Assembly (NCBI GenBank): GCA_964558465.1
Contig: CAZLEF010000031.1
Span: 1 to 64,000 of the forward strand
DNA from: JACJYC01 sp964558465
GTDB lineage: Bacteria; Bacteroidota; Bacteroidia; Chitinophagales; Saprospiraceae
DNA: 64,000 nucleotides
Direction of reading: 5' to 3'
Positions 34,614 to 41,436 of the stretch are shown here, piece after piece. A program made the position numbers and the translations under genes. A model generated the notes under the pieces. The model searched no databases. It was not told the DNA's origin and worked only from the letters and a program-made list of their open reading frames with translations. How positions within the stretch are numbered: the first letter of the stretch is position 1; each line of letters begins with the position of its first letter.

Positions 34614-36314
34614 TTACTTCTGCACCCTGAATCCTGCCTGATAGGTGGCGCCGCGCATCATCAGATTTTCTTTCGGGTAAGGTGTGCAGGGCGCCGGCAG
34701 GTTATAACACCAGATCCCCCGTGCCGGAGGCGCCGCAGGGGGAACATAGACGGTGAAATTTTTTGCACGGAAAGTATCCGGCTCTATTTTTGCCGGAACC
34801 TTCGTAATTAAAAGAAGAGAAGGTTCCGGATTGTGAATAAAGGAAATCCCGTTCCTCAGCGTCAGAACCGGGATGATGAGGATCGCAATGGGGATGAATA
34901 TGCGGTGATCCGGTTTCAGGTATCTGAAGAAGGGCGCCAGGCCGTAACTCAAAACCAGCCCAAAGCTCATCAGGAGGCAGGCCAGCCCGAACCGCGGAGC
35001 GGGCGCTTTCATAAACCAGAACAACAGGTTGACGATCAGGACAAAACACAGGGCAGCCAGCCTGAAGTCTTTCCGGAAGAGCGCAAAAAACAAAAGAACG
35101 ACCGTAAAAAGATCTGCAACCATGATCCCCTGCCACTTCAGGGATCGGGTTGGCCACCACTCCCGGAACCATTCTCCGAACGGAACCGCCAGTATTTTGG
35201 GAATATCTTCAACGGCGATGTCGGCGCCGCCATGCGGCAGTCTTGCCCAACCTTCGATCAGTTCCTTTTCAAGTATCACTTCATTCATGGGGATCTTCCA
35301 GTCGACGGATAATACATCAATCTGGGGAACCGGATAAAGCAGATACCCGGATAACAGGATGTTCCGGATCAGGAATGGCGCCAGAATGACCAACGCGGCG
35401 GAAAAAAACAGGATGACTTTTTGGGTGCGAAATATTTGGGGCAATGTAAAGATCAGGAGTATCCCGGTAAGGATGGAACTGACCTTGAAGGTGACGGCCG
35501 TCAGGACCAGGCCCCAGAGCACCATTAATCCGGTGTTGTTCCGGTTGTCAAATGCCGGTTCCAGGAAAAGTAAAAACGCGTAAAGCAGCAGGATCGCGGT
35601 CATCTCGTCGGTGGCCGTACCGTGAATGACCGGGAAAAATTGAAAGGTACAGAGAATTAAAAGCAGGCTGTTCAGCACAAACCAGGTCCATTTGCCTTGC
35701 TTCAGCCCCGAATGGATATTGACTATCAACCGGGTAGTAAATATCAGGAAAAAAAAGCTCAGCACCGGAAAAACAATGTATTCCCCGGAGAACCAAAGGG
35801 TGAAAACAGCCGAGGAAATAAAAAAATGAGAATTGAAGGCAAATCGCCCGTGCAAATTGCCCAGCCCCGGGACGGCAGCGTATTTTTCGATCCATTGGAT
35901 CGCCTGGGCATGGTAAAACCAGACATCCGATTCCCCGAAGTCGAGTGTGACAGAAAGCAGCGATATAGTGAAAATGGAGATGATCGCCAGCTTAAACGAC
36001 CAGGCCATCGCCTTCCACCCTTCGCGCAAGGTTTGAAGAATTTGAACCAGGTCCGACCGGTAACGGTATGTCAGGCCGGCGCCTGAAAGGGAGAACAAAC
36101 CGGTAACGAGCCCGTTTAAAGGGCTTACAATAGAGATCATGCCGGCCAGGGTGGTGATCAGTATAAACCCGGACAGGATCAAATAATCCACACCCGTTTC
36201 ATGGATAGCGCTTTTTTCTTTTTTCAGATAAGCATTCAATACCCGCAATCCGGCAATACCGAAAACCAGTGAAAGCCAGCCTGTAAACGCCCAGGACAGG
36301 AGCAATGCAACCAT
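34614..36314 (-). CDS. Polytopic membrane protein, GT-C glycosyltransferase-like
   Basis: 566 aa with about 12-14 hydrophobic helices. An early luminal loop carries an acidic residue in LDFGESDVWFYHAQAI, at about the place where GT-C enzymes carry a catalytic Asp/Glu after TM1. The family is not one I can name; it resembles uncharacterised Bacteroidota/Leptospira membrane proteins. The C-terminal ~60 residues are soluble (PAKIEPDTFRAKNFTVYVPP). Placement directly upstream of a polyprenyl-phosphate glycosyltransferase supports transfer of a lipid-linked sugar to a surface glycan or protein. Confidence is good for a membrane protein, low for function. Confidence 0.72.
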   Translation of the reverse strand: MVALLLSWAFTGWLSLVFGIAGLRVLNAYLKKEKSAIHETGVDYLILSGFILITTLAGMISIVSPLNGLVTGLFSLSGAGLTYRYRSDLVQILQTLREGWKAMAWSFKLAIISIFTISLLSVTLDFGESDVWFYHAQAIQWIEKYAAVPGLGNLHGRFAFNSHFFISSAVFTLWFSGEYIVFPVLSFFFLIFTTRLIVNIHSGLKQGKWTWFVLNSLLLILCTFQFFPVIHGTATDEMTAILLLYAFLLFLEPAFDNRNNTGLMVLWGLVLTAVTFKVSSILTGILLIFTLPQIFRTQKVILFFSAALVILAPFLIRNILLSGYLLYPVPQIDVLSVDWKIPMNEVILEKELIEGWARLPHGGADIAVEDIPKILAVPFGEWFREWWPTRSLKWQGIMVADLFTVVLLFFALFRKDFRLAALCFVLIVNLLFWFMKAPAPRFGLACLLMSFGLVLSYGLAPFFRYLKPDHRIFIPIAILIIPVLTLRNGISFIHNPEPSLLLITKVPAKIEPDTFRAKNFTVYVPPAAPPARGIWCYNLPAPCTPYPKENLMMRGATYQAGFRVQK

Positions 36315-36436
36315 TTTGAAGAATCTTTAGGCTATTTCTGTATCAGGCGAGGAGGATGTATCTTGTATGTGGCGGTTGAAAAGGTAAAAGTATTATTTTT
36401 CAACATAAATGTAAATCATTCTGAAAATAAATTTAC

Positions 36437-36487
36437 AGCGCGTATAGCGATCCGATCGCTCTGAGCGATCGGATCGCTATACGCGCT
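36437..36487. terminator. Perfect 24-bp-stem palindrome at the rfbC 3' end
   Basis: Arms 36437-36460 and 36464-36487 are perfectly complementary (AGCGCGTATAGCGATCCGAT+CGCT) with a 3-base CTG loop. The stem reaches into the rfbC stop codon. Read on the minus strand it is followed by GTAAATTTATTTTC, consistent with an intrinsic terminator. The stem is much longer than needed for termination. Confidence 0.7.
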
Positions 36488-37025
36488 ACCGGTGAAGTCC
36501 AAACGCGGGCCATACCAAATCCCTGTCCGCCAGCACCATCTTCTCTGCAGGCGCCTCCCAGTCGATCTTCAGCGCCGGATCGTCAAACCGGATGCCGCCT
36601 TCGTGGGCTTTGGAATAATAATTGTCGCATTTATAGGCAAAAACAGCCGTTTCGCTGAGCACGGAATACCCATGAGCAAACCCGCGCGGGATGTACAACT
36701 GCCGTTTGTTTTCGCCGCTGAGGCGAATGCCAAACCATTGGCCGTAAGTGGGGGCGTGTTTGCGGATGTCCACAACTACATCCAGCACTTCGCCGTCGAT
36801 CACCCGGACCAGCTTGGCCTGGGCATAGGGCGGAACCTGGTAATGCAGGCCCCGGAGAACACCGTAACCGGATTTGGCCTCGTTGTCTTGCACAAAATCC
36901 GTGTACACGCCGCCTTCTCCGAACCGGAGCCGGTTGAAACTCTCGAAAAAATAGCCGCGCTCATCCGGAAAAACAACCGGGTCGTAGATCAGCAAACCCT
37001 CGAACGGGGTGGTTTGAAACGGCAT
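36486..37025 (-). CDS. rfbC: dTDP-4-dehydrorhamnose 3,5-epimerase
   Basis: 179 aa, full length for RmlC. Family motifs are all present: PDERGYFFES near the start, LRGLHYQ with the catalytic His, the partner Asp region VVVDIRKHAPTYGQW, IPRGFAHGYSVLS, and Y-KCDNYYSK. It epimerises C3 and C5 of dTDP-4-keto-6-deoxyglucose in the dTDP-L-rhamnose pathway for surface polysaccharide. No rfbA, rfbB or rfbD lies in the window, so the gene is a singleton here. A -7 box TACCTTTG is 26 bases upstream, and a long perfect hairpin closes the gene. Confidence 0.93.
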   Translation of the reverse strand: MPFQTTPFEGLLIYDPVVFPDERGYFFESFNRLRFGEGGVYTDFVQDNEAKSGYGVLRGLHYQVPPYAQAKLVRVIDGEVLDVVVDIRKHAPTYGQWFGIRLSGENKRQLYIPRGFAHGYSVLSETAVFAYKCDNYYSKAHEGGIRFDDPALKIDWEAPAEKMVLADRDLVWPAFGLHR

Positions 37026-37050
37026 CTGGACAGGTGTTGGTTTGAGGGGG

Positions 37051-37058
37051 CAAAGGTA
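37051..37058 (-). promoter_or_regulatory. Promoter -7 box of rfbC
   Basis: The minus strand reads TACCTTTG (TAnnTTTG), 26 bases before the ATG. A -33 TTG at standard spacing is not evident. Confidence 0.5.
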
Positions 37059-37187
37059 AGAAAGCGTGCGATGAAGTCATCTTTCTTTTCCCAAAATTCG
37101 CCAGATCCAAAGCAATGGAAGAAGAAATAGCCGGCCATATCCGCAGCGGCTGGCAATAATCATCAGAAAGTTGGCCTTCGCCTGAAC

Positions 37188-37219
37188 AAAAAAAAACCGC
37201 GACCTGTTTCAGGCCGCGG
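37188..37219 (-). terminator. Intrinsic terminator of the DUF2911 gene
   Basis: On the minus strand CCGCGGCCTG-AAA-CAGGTCGCGG (one G-T pair) is followed by nine T residues, 25 bases after the stop codon. A textbook rho-independent terminator. Confidence 0.9.
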
Positions 37220-37243
37220 CGCGGTTCTTATGGAAAGGAAGTT

Positions 37244-38119
37244 TTATTTATTCGTTTCCTTCTTCATCGTTGACCATTCTTTGATGGACTTCTCGTTCAT
37301 CCGCACATAGTCGTCATTGCCGGCGGCTTTGGCCAGGTCCAGCGACTTCTGGGCGGCAGCAACGGCTTCCTTGCTCTTGCCCAGGTCAGCCAGGATCAAG
37401 GCTTCCAGGCGAACCTGCCAGAAGGCCGGTTTTTCTACGTGTGTGGCTTTCTGCACCCATTCCAGCGCCTGGTTGAGGTCTTTGCCGGCGGCGTGGTAAT
37501 AAGAAGCCGCTGCAAAATAATCGCCGGGGCTCGGGCCTGCCAGCACGCGTTTGATATCGGCCATGACGGCTTCGTCTACCGGTACCTCGATCGGAACGCC
37601 CACCCAGGTGCTTTCCCACATGATTTCGAGCACACCGCCCGTGTTGGTGAGGTTGCCGACGCTCATGGTAAAGCTTTCAATTTTGAACGGCGCCAGGCTT
37701 TCCGGTTTGGCCGTAACGGTAGCAACAGGGGTTTTTTCCAGGTATGCCCCGAAATTGCTGGTCTCATGATTGTAAAACATCAGCGACCATTCGTTCTGGG
37801 CCGGTTTGGCCAGGACTGCGTAAGAGCCGGCCTTCAGGCTCTGACCGCCCACCTTCACGTCGGTGCTGAAAGTGATCTTGGTTGCGGAGTTTGCGCCGAG
37901 GCGCCATACTTGTCCGAAAGGTACCAGGCCGTCGGCTGCAAAGATCTTGCGGTCTTTCATGGCAGGGCGGGAGTAATTGATCGTTACATCGGTCAGGCCC
38001 ACCGTTTGTTTTACCTCAGCGCCGGGGCTGGGTTGCGGCGTCCGGATCTGGGCGTTGGCCGGAAGGGCAAATACGAGTACAAGTGCAAAGGCTAGAAGGT
38101 TGTTCATCAATCGCATCAT
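37244..38119 (-). CDS. DUF2911 domain protein with TPR-like C-terminus
   Basis: 291 aa. Signal peptide about 1-25 (ending PANAQ). The DUF2911 region (about 30-190) shows the typical QPSPGAEVKQTVGLTDVTI.YSRP, FG.VWRLGANSATKITFS and GSYAVLAKP. The remaining ~90 residues are helical and TPR-like (YYHAAGKDLNQALEWVQKA...ALILADLGKSKEAVAAAQKSL), as in many Bacteroidota members. Exported, function unknown in the family. It has its own promoter (38235-38268) about 110 bases upstream and a strong terminator, so it is monocistronic. ATGs at 38116 and 38107 are minor alternatives. Confidence 0.9.
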   Translation of the reverse strand: MMRLMNNLLAFALVLVFALPANAQIRTPQPSPGAEVKQTVGLTDVTINYSRPAMKDRKIFAADGLVPFGQVWRLGANSATKITFSTDVKVGGQSLKAGSYAVLAKPAQNEWSLMFYNHETSNFGAYLEKTPVATVTAKPESLAPFKIESFTMSVGNLTNTGGVLEIMWESTWVGVPIEVPVDEAVMADIKRVLAGPSPGDYFAAASYYHAAGKDLNQALEWVQKATHVEKPAFWQVRLEALILADLGKSKEAVAAAQKSLDLAKAAGNDDYVRMNEKSIKEWSTMKKETNK

Positions 38120-38163
38120 GTTGATTTTGGTTTAAATGGAAAATTGGATGATTTCGTTTTTTG

Positions 38164-38230
38164 TTGCATGGCTTCATGGTTTCATGGTTTCAGTGTTTCA
38201 GTGTTTCAGTGGAGCCATGCAACCATTCAA
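38164..38230. repeat. CATGGTTTC / AGTGTTTC tandem repeat in leader of DUF2911 gene
   Basis: Units GGCTTCATGGTTTCATGGTTTC and CAGTGTTTCAGTGTTTCAGT, ending near CCATGCAACCATTCAAC. Related to the ATGAAACC family at 18.6 and 53.9 kb. It lies between the predicted start site and the ATG of the DUF2911 gene and would be transcribed in its leader. The rest of 38120-38472 shows no gene. Confidence 0.7.
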
Positions 38231-38234
38231 CGCG

Positions 38235-38268
38235 CAAAAGTAACTTAGCAAAAGAACATCTTCAGCAA
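38235..38268 (-). promoter_or_regulatory. Promoter of the DUF2911 gene
   Basis: Minus-strand TTG (38266-38268), 23-base spacer, then TACTTTTG (38235-38242), a match to TTG-n-TAnnTTTG. Transcription would run through the CATGGTTTC repeat. Confidence 0.55.
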
Positions 38269-38385
38269 TTTCTTTGTTCAATTATCAGAGAATGCGGTTG
38301 GTATTCCTACTAGAATGGTATTGATTAAATACTTCAACCGCAACATTCCACCCTGAAATTCGTAGAAAATGGAGGATTCCAGCGC

Positions 38386-38410
38386 CCTGGCGCCAGGTTT
38401 TTTTGTTTTT
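38386..38410 (+). terminator. Possible orphan intrinsic terminator
   Basis: CCTGGCGCCAGG palindrome immediately followed by seven T, then GTTTTT. No plus-strand gene precedes it, so it may end a small untranslated transcript or attenuate the response-regulator gene that starts 63 bases later. Confidence 0.35.
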
Positions 38411-38472
38411 ACCCGGATAGCTGCGAGATACGAGGCGCCGGGCAGGTGAAAATCCAATCAATAAAAAAATCC

Positions 38473-39759
38473 ATGCCAAACATCCTGATCATCGACGACG
38501 AACCGCCCATCCGCAGAGCCCTCAAGGATGTACTGGCGTTTGAAAAATACGAGGTTGACGAAGCCGCCGACGGGTTGGAAGGCCTCGTCAAAATCAAACA
38601 AAAGCGCTTCGATGTCATTCTGCTCGACGTCAAAATGCCCAAAATGGACGGGATGGAGGCCCTCGACCGGATCCAGGAAATCGCTCCGGAAACGCCGGTG
38701 GTCATGATCTCCGGCCACGGTACCATCGAAACGGCTGTCGAAGCCGTCAAAAAAGGCGCCTTCGATTTTATTTCCAAACCCCTCGACCTCAACCGCCTGC
38801 TCATCACCATCCGCAATGCCCTGGACAAGGGCCATCTGATGGCCGAAACACGGTTTTTGAAAAAGCAGGTCGCCAAATCAAAAGTCCAGGACATCATCGG
38901 CGAATCCGGCCCCATCCAGCGCATCAAAGACACCATTCAACGGGTTGGGCCCACCGAAGCGCGGGTGCTGATCACCGGCCCCAACGGCTCGGGCAAAGAA
39001 CTGATCGCCCGTTGGCTGCACGAACAAAGCAATCGCTCCGCCAACCCGATCGTGGAGGTCAATTGCGCCGCCATCCCGTCCGAACTGATCGAAAGCGAGT
39101 TGTTCGGCCACGAAAAAGGGGCCTTTACTTCGGCCATCAAACAACGGCTCGGTAAATTTGAACAAGCCAACGGCGGTACGCTCTTCCTCGATGAGGTTGG
39201 CGATATGAGCCTTTCCGCACAGGCCAAAGTGCTGCGGGCGCTCCAGGAAAACCGGATCACCCGGGTGGGCGGCGACAAGGATATCCAGGTGGATGTGCGC
39301 ATCCTTGCGGCAACCAACAAAAACCTGCGCGAAGAGATCGGGGCGGGCCGGTTCCGGGAAGACCTTTACCACCGCCTGGCTGTGATCATCATTCAGTCGC
39401 CGGCCCTCCGGGAAAGAAGGGAGGATATCCCCCTGCTGGTCGGCCACTTCAACGGGTTGGTCAGCGAAGAATACGGCCTGCCGCCGAAACCCTTCTCCGC
39501 CGAAGCCCTCGAGGCGCTCTGCGGGTTGGACTGGACGGGCAATATCCGGGAATTGCGCAATGTGGTCGAACGCCTGATCATCCTTTCCGGCGATTCGGTG
39601 GAGCTCGGCGACGTGGAAAATTTTGTCCTCCCCTCCAGCGCCGGCGCCGGCCAGTCGCTGCAATCCGTTTTCCAGCGGTTTGATGATGAGGACGACCTGC
39701 ACGCCTTCATCGGGCAGGAATTTTTGAAGTATAAAAACAAAGGTTTGAAAGTCGGATAA
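38473..39759 (+). CDS. Sigma54-type AAA+ response regulator lacking a DNA-binding domain
   Basis: 428 aa from ATG 38473; a GTG at 38446 would add nine residues. Receiver domain 1-120 with phospho-acceptor D52, S80 and K101. AAA+ domain about 138-385: Walker A G169-P-N-G-S-G-K-E, Walker B LFLDEVGD (about 237-244), and R-finger region FREDLYHRLAV. The sigma54-contact loop reads GAFTSA (216-221) instead of GAFTGA. The C-terminus is only ~40 acidic residues (DDEDDLHAFIGQEFL) with no Fis-type HTH, which NtrC-family proteins usually have. It may act from solution on sigma54, or not be a classical activator. The cognate kinase is not in the window. Confidence 0.9.
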   Translation: MPNILIIDDEPPIRRALKDVLAFEKYEVDEAADGLEGLVKIKQKRFDVILLDVKMPKMDGMEALDRIQEIAPETPVVMISGHGTIETAVEAVKKGAFDFISKPLDLNRLLITIRNALDKGHLMAETRFLKKQVAKSKVQDIIGESGPIQRIKDTIQRVGPTEARVLITGPNGSGKELIARWLHEQSNRSANPIVEVNCAAIPSELIESELFGHEKGAFTSAIKQRLGKFEQANGGTLFLDEVGDMSLSAQAKVLRALQENRITRVGGDKDIQVDVRILAATNKNLREEIGAGRFREDLYHRLAVIIIQSPALRERREDIPLLVGHFNGLVSEEYGLPPKPFSAEALEALCGLDWTGNIRELRNVVERLIILSGDSVELGDVENFVLPSSAGAGQSLQSVFQRFDDEDDLHAFIGQEFLKYKNKGLKVG

Positions 39760-39799
39760 ATACGTTAAGCGTTCAGAATACGACATTTGGCGATTCCGC

Positions 39800-39830
39800 T
39801 TGACCCATATGGAAGTTTTTATTAATTTTG
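39800..39830 (+). promoter_or_regulatory. Promoter of the LOG-family gene
   Basis: TTG at 39800-39802, 20-base spacer, TAATTTTG at 39823-39830: an almost ideal Bacteroidota promoter. Transcription should start near 39835, placing the following hairpin in the 5' leader. Confidence 0.7.
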
Positions 39831-39848
39831 CAGAACAAATGATTTTCT

Positions 39849-39884
39849 GCGAGAAGCCCGCTGTGAAAACGGCGGGCTTCTCGC
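39849..39884 (+). promoter_or_regulatory. Leader hairpin before the LOG-family gene
   Basis: Perfect 13-bp stem GCGAGAAGCCCGC / GCGGGCTTCTCGC around TGTGAAAACG, ending 16 bases before the ATG. There is no T-tract after it, and it lies downstream of the predicted promoter. A leader element or mRNA-stability hairpin is therefore more likely than a terminator for the upstream regulator gene. Confidence 0.6.
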
Positions 39885-39900
39885 GCCTAAACCGAAACGT

Positions 39901-40626
39901 ATGATTCACAACGAGGAAAAAGTCGGCCAAAAGGCGCCGATGAAGCAGTGGGGTAAACAAGTAAAAGGAGAAAACTCCTGGACGATGTTCAAGGTCATTT
40001 CCGAATTTGTAGACGGCCTTGAAACACTCAATCACGTAGGACCCTGTGTATCCATTTTTGGCTCCGCCCGCACCCAACCCAATCACCCGTATTATAAAAA
40101 AGCAGTGGATATCGCCCGGATGCTGACGGAGGAAGGTTACGGCGTCATTACCGGCGGCGGCCCGGGCATCATGGAAGCGGGCAATAAAGGGGCTTTCCTC
40201 ACGGGCGGCAAATCGGTCGGACTGAACATCAACCTGCCCTTCGAACAAAGCCACAATCAATTTATAGATACGGATAAGAACCTCAATTTCCGGTATTTCT
40301 TTGTCCGGAAGGTGATGTTCGTCAAATTCGCGCAGGCCTTTGTCATCCTGCCGGGGGGGTTCGGTACCATGGACGAACTCTTTGAAGTGCTCACGCTCAT
40401 TCAAACCCACAGGATCAATAAGGTCCCCGTCATCCTGGTCGGGGCCGAGTTCTGGAGCGGCCTGAAAAGCTGGATCCAGAACGTGATGCTCGAAAAGGAA
40501 AACAATATCGGCCCCAAAGACCTCGACCTGCTGCCCATTACCGACGACCCGGCGGAAGTGGTCCGGATCATTTCCGATTTCTACAAGGAAAAAGAAACGG
40601 AACTGGCCCCGAATTATGAGTTGTAA
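39901..40626 (+). CDS. LOG family protein (TIGR00730, cytokinin-riboside monophosphate hydrolase-like)
   Basis: 241 aa, cytoplasmic Rossmann-like fold. The two LOG signatures are clear: GGGPGIMEAGNKGA (nucleotide binding) and PGGFGTMDE (catalytic, with the conserved Glu). Members hydrolyse nucleoside 5'-monophosphates to ribose phosphate and free base; the physiological substrate in bacteria is usually uncertain. The N-terminal ~60 residues (KQVKGENSWTMFKVISEFVDG) are longer than in short LOG proteins and typical of the group II-like Bacteroidota form. It has its own promoter and leader hairpin. It is convergent with the next gene, with 11 bp between stop codons. Confidence 0.92.
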   Translation: MIHNEEKVGQKAPMKQWGKQVKGENSWTMFKVISEFVDGLETLNHVGPCVSIFGSARTQPNHPYYKKAVDIARMLTEEGYGVITGGGPGIMEAGNKGAFLTGGKSVGLNINLPFEQSHNQFIDTDKNLNFRYFFVRKVMFVKFAQAFVILPGGFGTMDELFEVLTLIQTHRINKVPVILVGAEFWSGLKSWIQNVMLEKENNIGPKDLDLLPITDDPAEVVRIISDFYKEKETELAPNYEL

Positions 40627-40637
40627 GCCTCGGGGTT

Positions 40638-41270
40638 TTATTCCCCTTGTGCCGCCCGGATTTTTTCCAGATCCAATTTGACTGCAAAGGCAAGTTCATC
40701 CTGTTCCGTGGCAAATCCGCGCGCATTGAGGGTGATCAGCGTTTGGTTCAGCGGAATCTGGATTTCGGTCGACCGTATCTTTTTAGCCGAACCATTATCA
40801 TCGTAATACTCTTGCATCTCTGTTTTCAAAATAGCCCTTGTGGCGCCCACTCTGACGCTCTTGTATTCGGACCCCATCATGCCGGGATTGCTCAGGTACA
40901 TGCTCATGCTGCTGAGCATCGGAGAATTGGCCAGGATCTGAACCTCCGCTTCATTGGCTTTATTGCCTGGGTGCTGGTACCGTTTGGTGATCTGCATACC
41001 CCCGCCGATCATTCCCATGGATGCGGTATTAATGTCCTCATTTTCATCGGATACAAGCCCGTTGATCTCGTCTGGAAGTACTTCGGCAACTTGGGCGGCA
41101 AGTAGCATATTGATGTCGTTGATGGCATCCTGAAGGCTGAGCTGGGCCTGTTTATATTCCTTTTTCACAAGATAATCCTGGGCTTCCTGGATAAATGTTT
41201 CGGCCTGGCTTTGCCCCATTGCACTGAGGCCGGTCATAACTGCAATGAACAGGAGGATGTTGGTTCTCAT
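40638..41270 (-). CDS. Hypothetical exported protein with N-terminal helical (TPR-like) region
   Basis: 210 aa from MRTNILLFIA, with signal peptide about 1-20 (ending MGQ). No named family. A helical pair follows (QAETFIQEAQDYLVKKEYKQAQLSLQDAINDINMLLAAQVAEVLP), then a Met/Gly-rich segment (TASMGMIGGGMQI) and a beta-rich end. The longer open frame to 41336 is excluded because the -7 box TACATTTG (minus strand, 41298-41305) lies within it. Probably periplasmic; function unknown. Confidence 0.75.
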   Translation of the reverse strand: MRTNILLFIAVMTGLSAMGQSQAETFIQEAQDYLVKKEYKQAQLSLQDAINDINMLLAAQVAEVLPDEINGLVSDENEDINTASMGMIGGGMQITKRYQHPGNKANEAEVQILANSPMLSSMSMYLSNPGMMGSEYKSVRVGATRAILKTEMQEYYDDNGSAKKIRSTEIQIPLNQTLITLNARGFATEQDELAFAVKLDLEKIRAAQGE

Positions 41271-41297
41271 AGGTGATGTTTTTTGTATTGTGAATGA

Positions 41298-41305
41298 CAA
41301 ATGTA
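41298..41305 (-). promoter_or_regulatory. Promoter -7 box of the 210-aa hypothetical gene
   Basis: Minus-strand TACATTTG, 28 bases before the chosen ATG. Supports the shorter start. Confidence 0.5.
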
Positions 41306-41386
41306 GGGAATTGTTGTAGAATTTTCTATGCCCCACCTAAAAAGCAACATGTAGTAGTTTGTAAATGCTGCGGCGGGTGAAGACTC

Positions 41387-41435
41387 CCAACTCCCAACTG
41401 CCAACTGCCAACTGCCAACTGCCAACTGCCAACTC
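41387..41435. repeat. CCAACTG heptamer tandem repeat (seven units)
   Basis: CCAACTC, five CCAACTG units and a terminal CCAACTC run in exact register, ending two bases before the stop codon of the secreted dehydrogenase gene. Same unit as at 6485-6570 and 54860-54970. Confidence 0.9.
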
Positions 41436-41436
41436 A

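Noticed and set aside
38878..40410. 510-codon minus-strand open frame across the response regulator and LOG gene
   Set aside because: It spans two well-supported plus-strand genes and their promoter; no recognisable domains.
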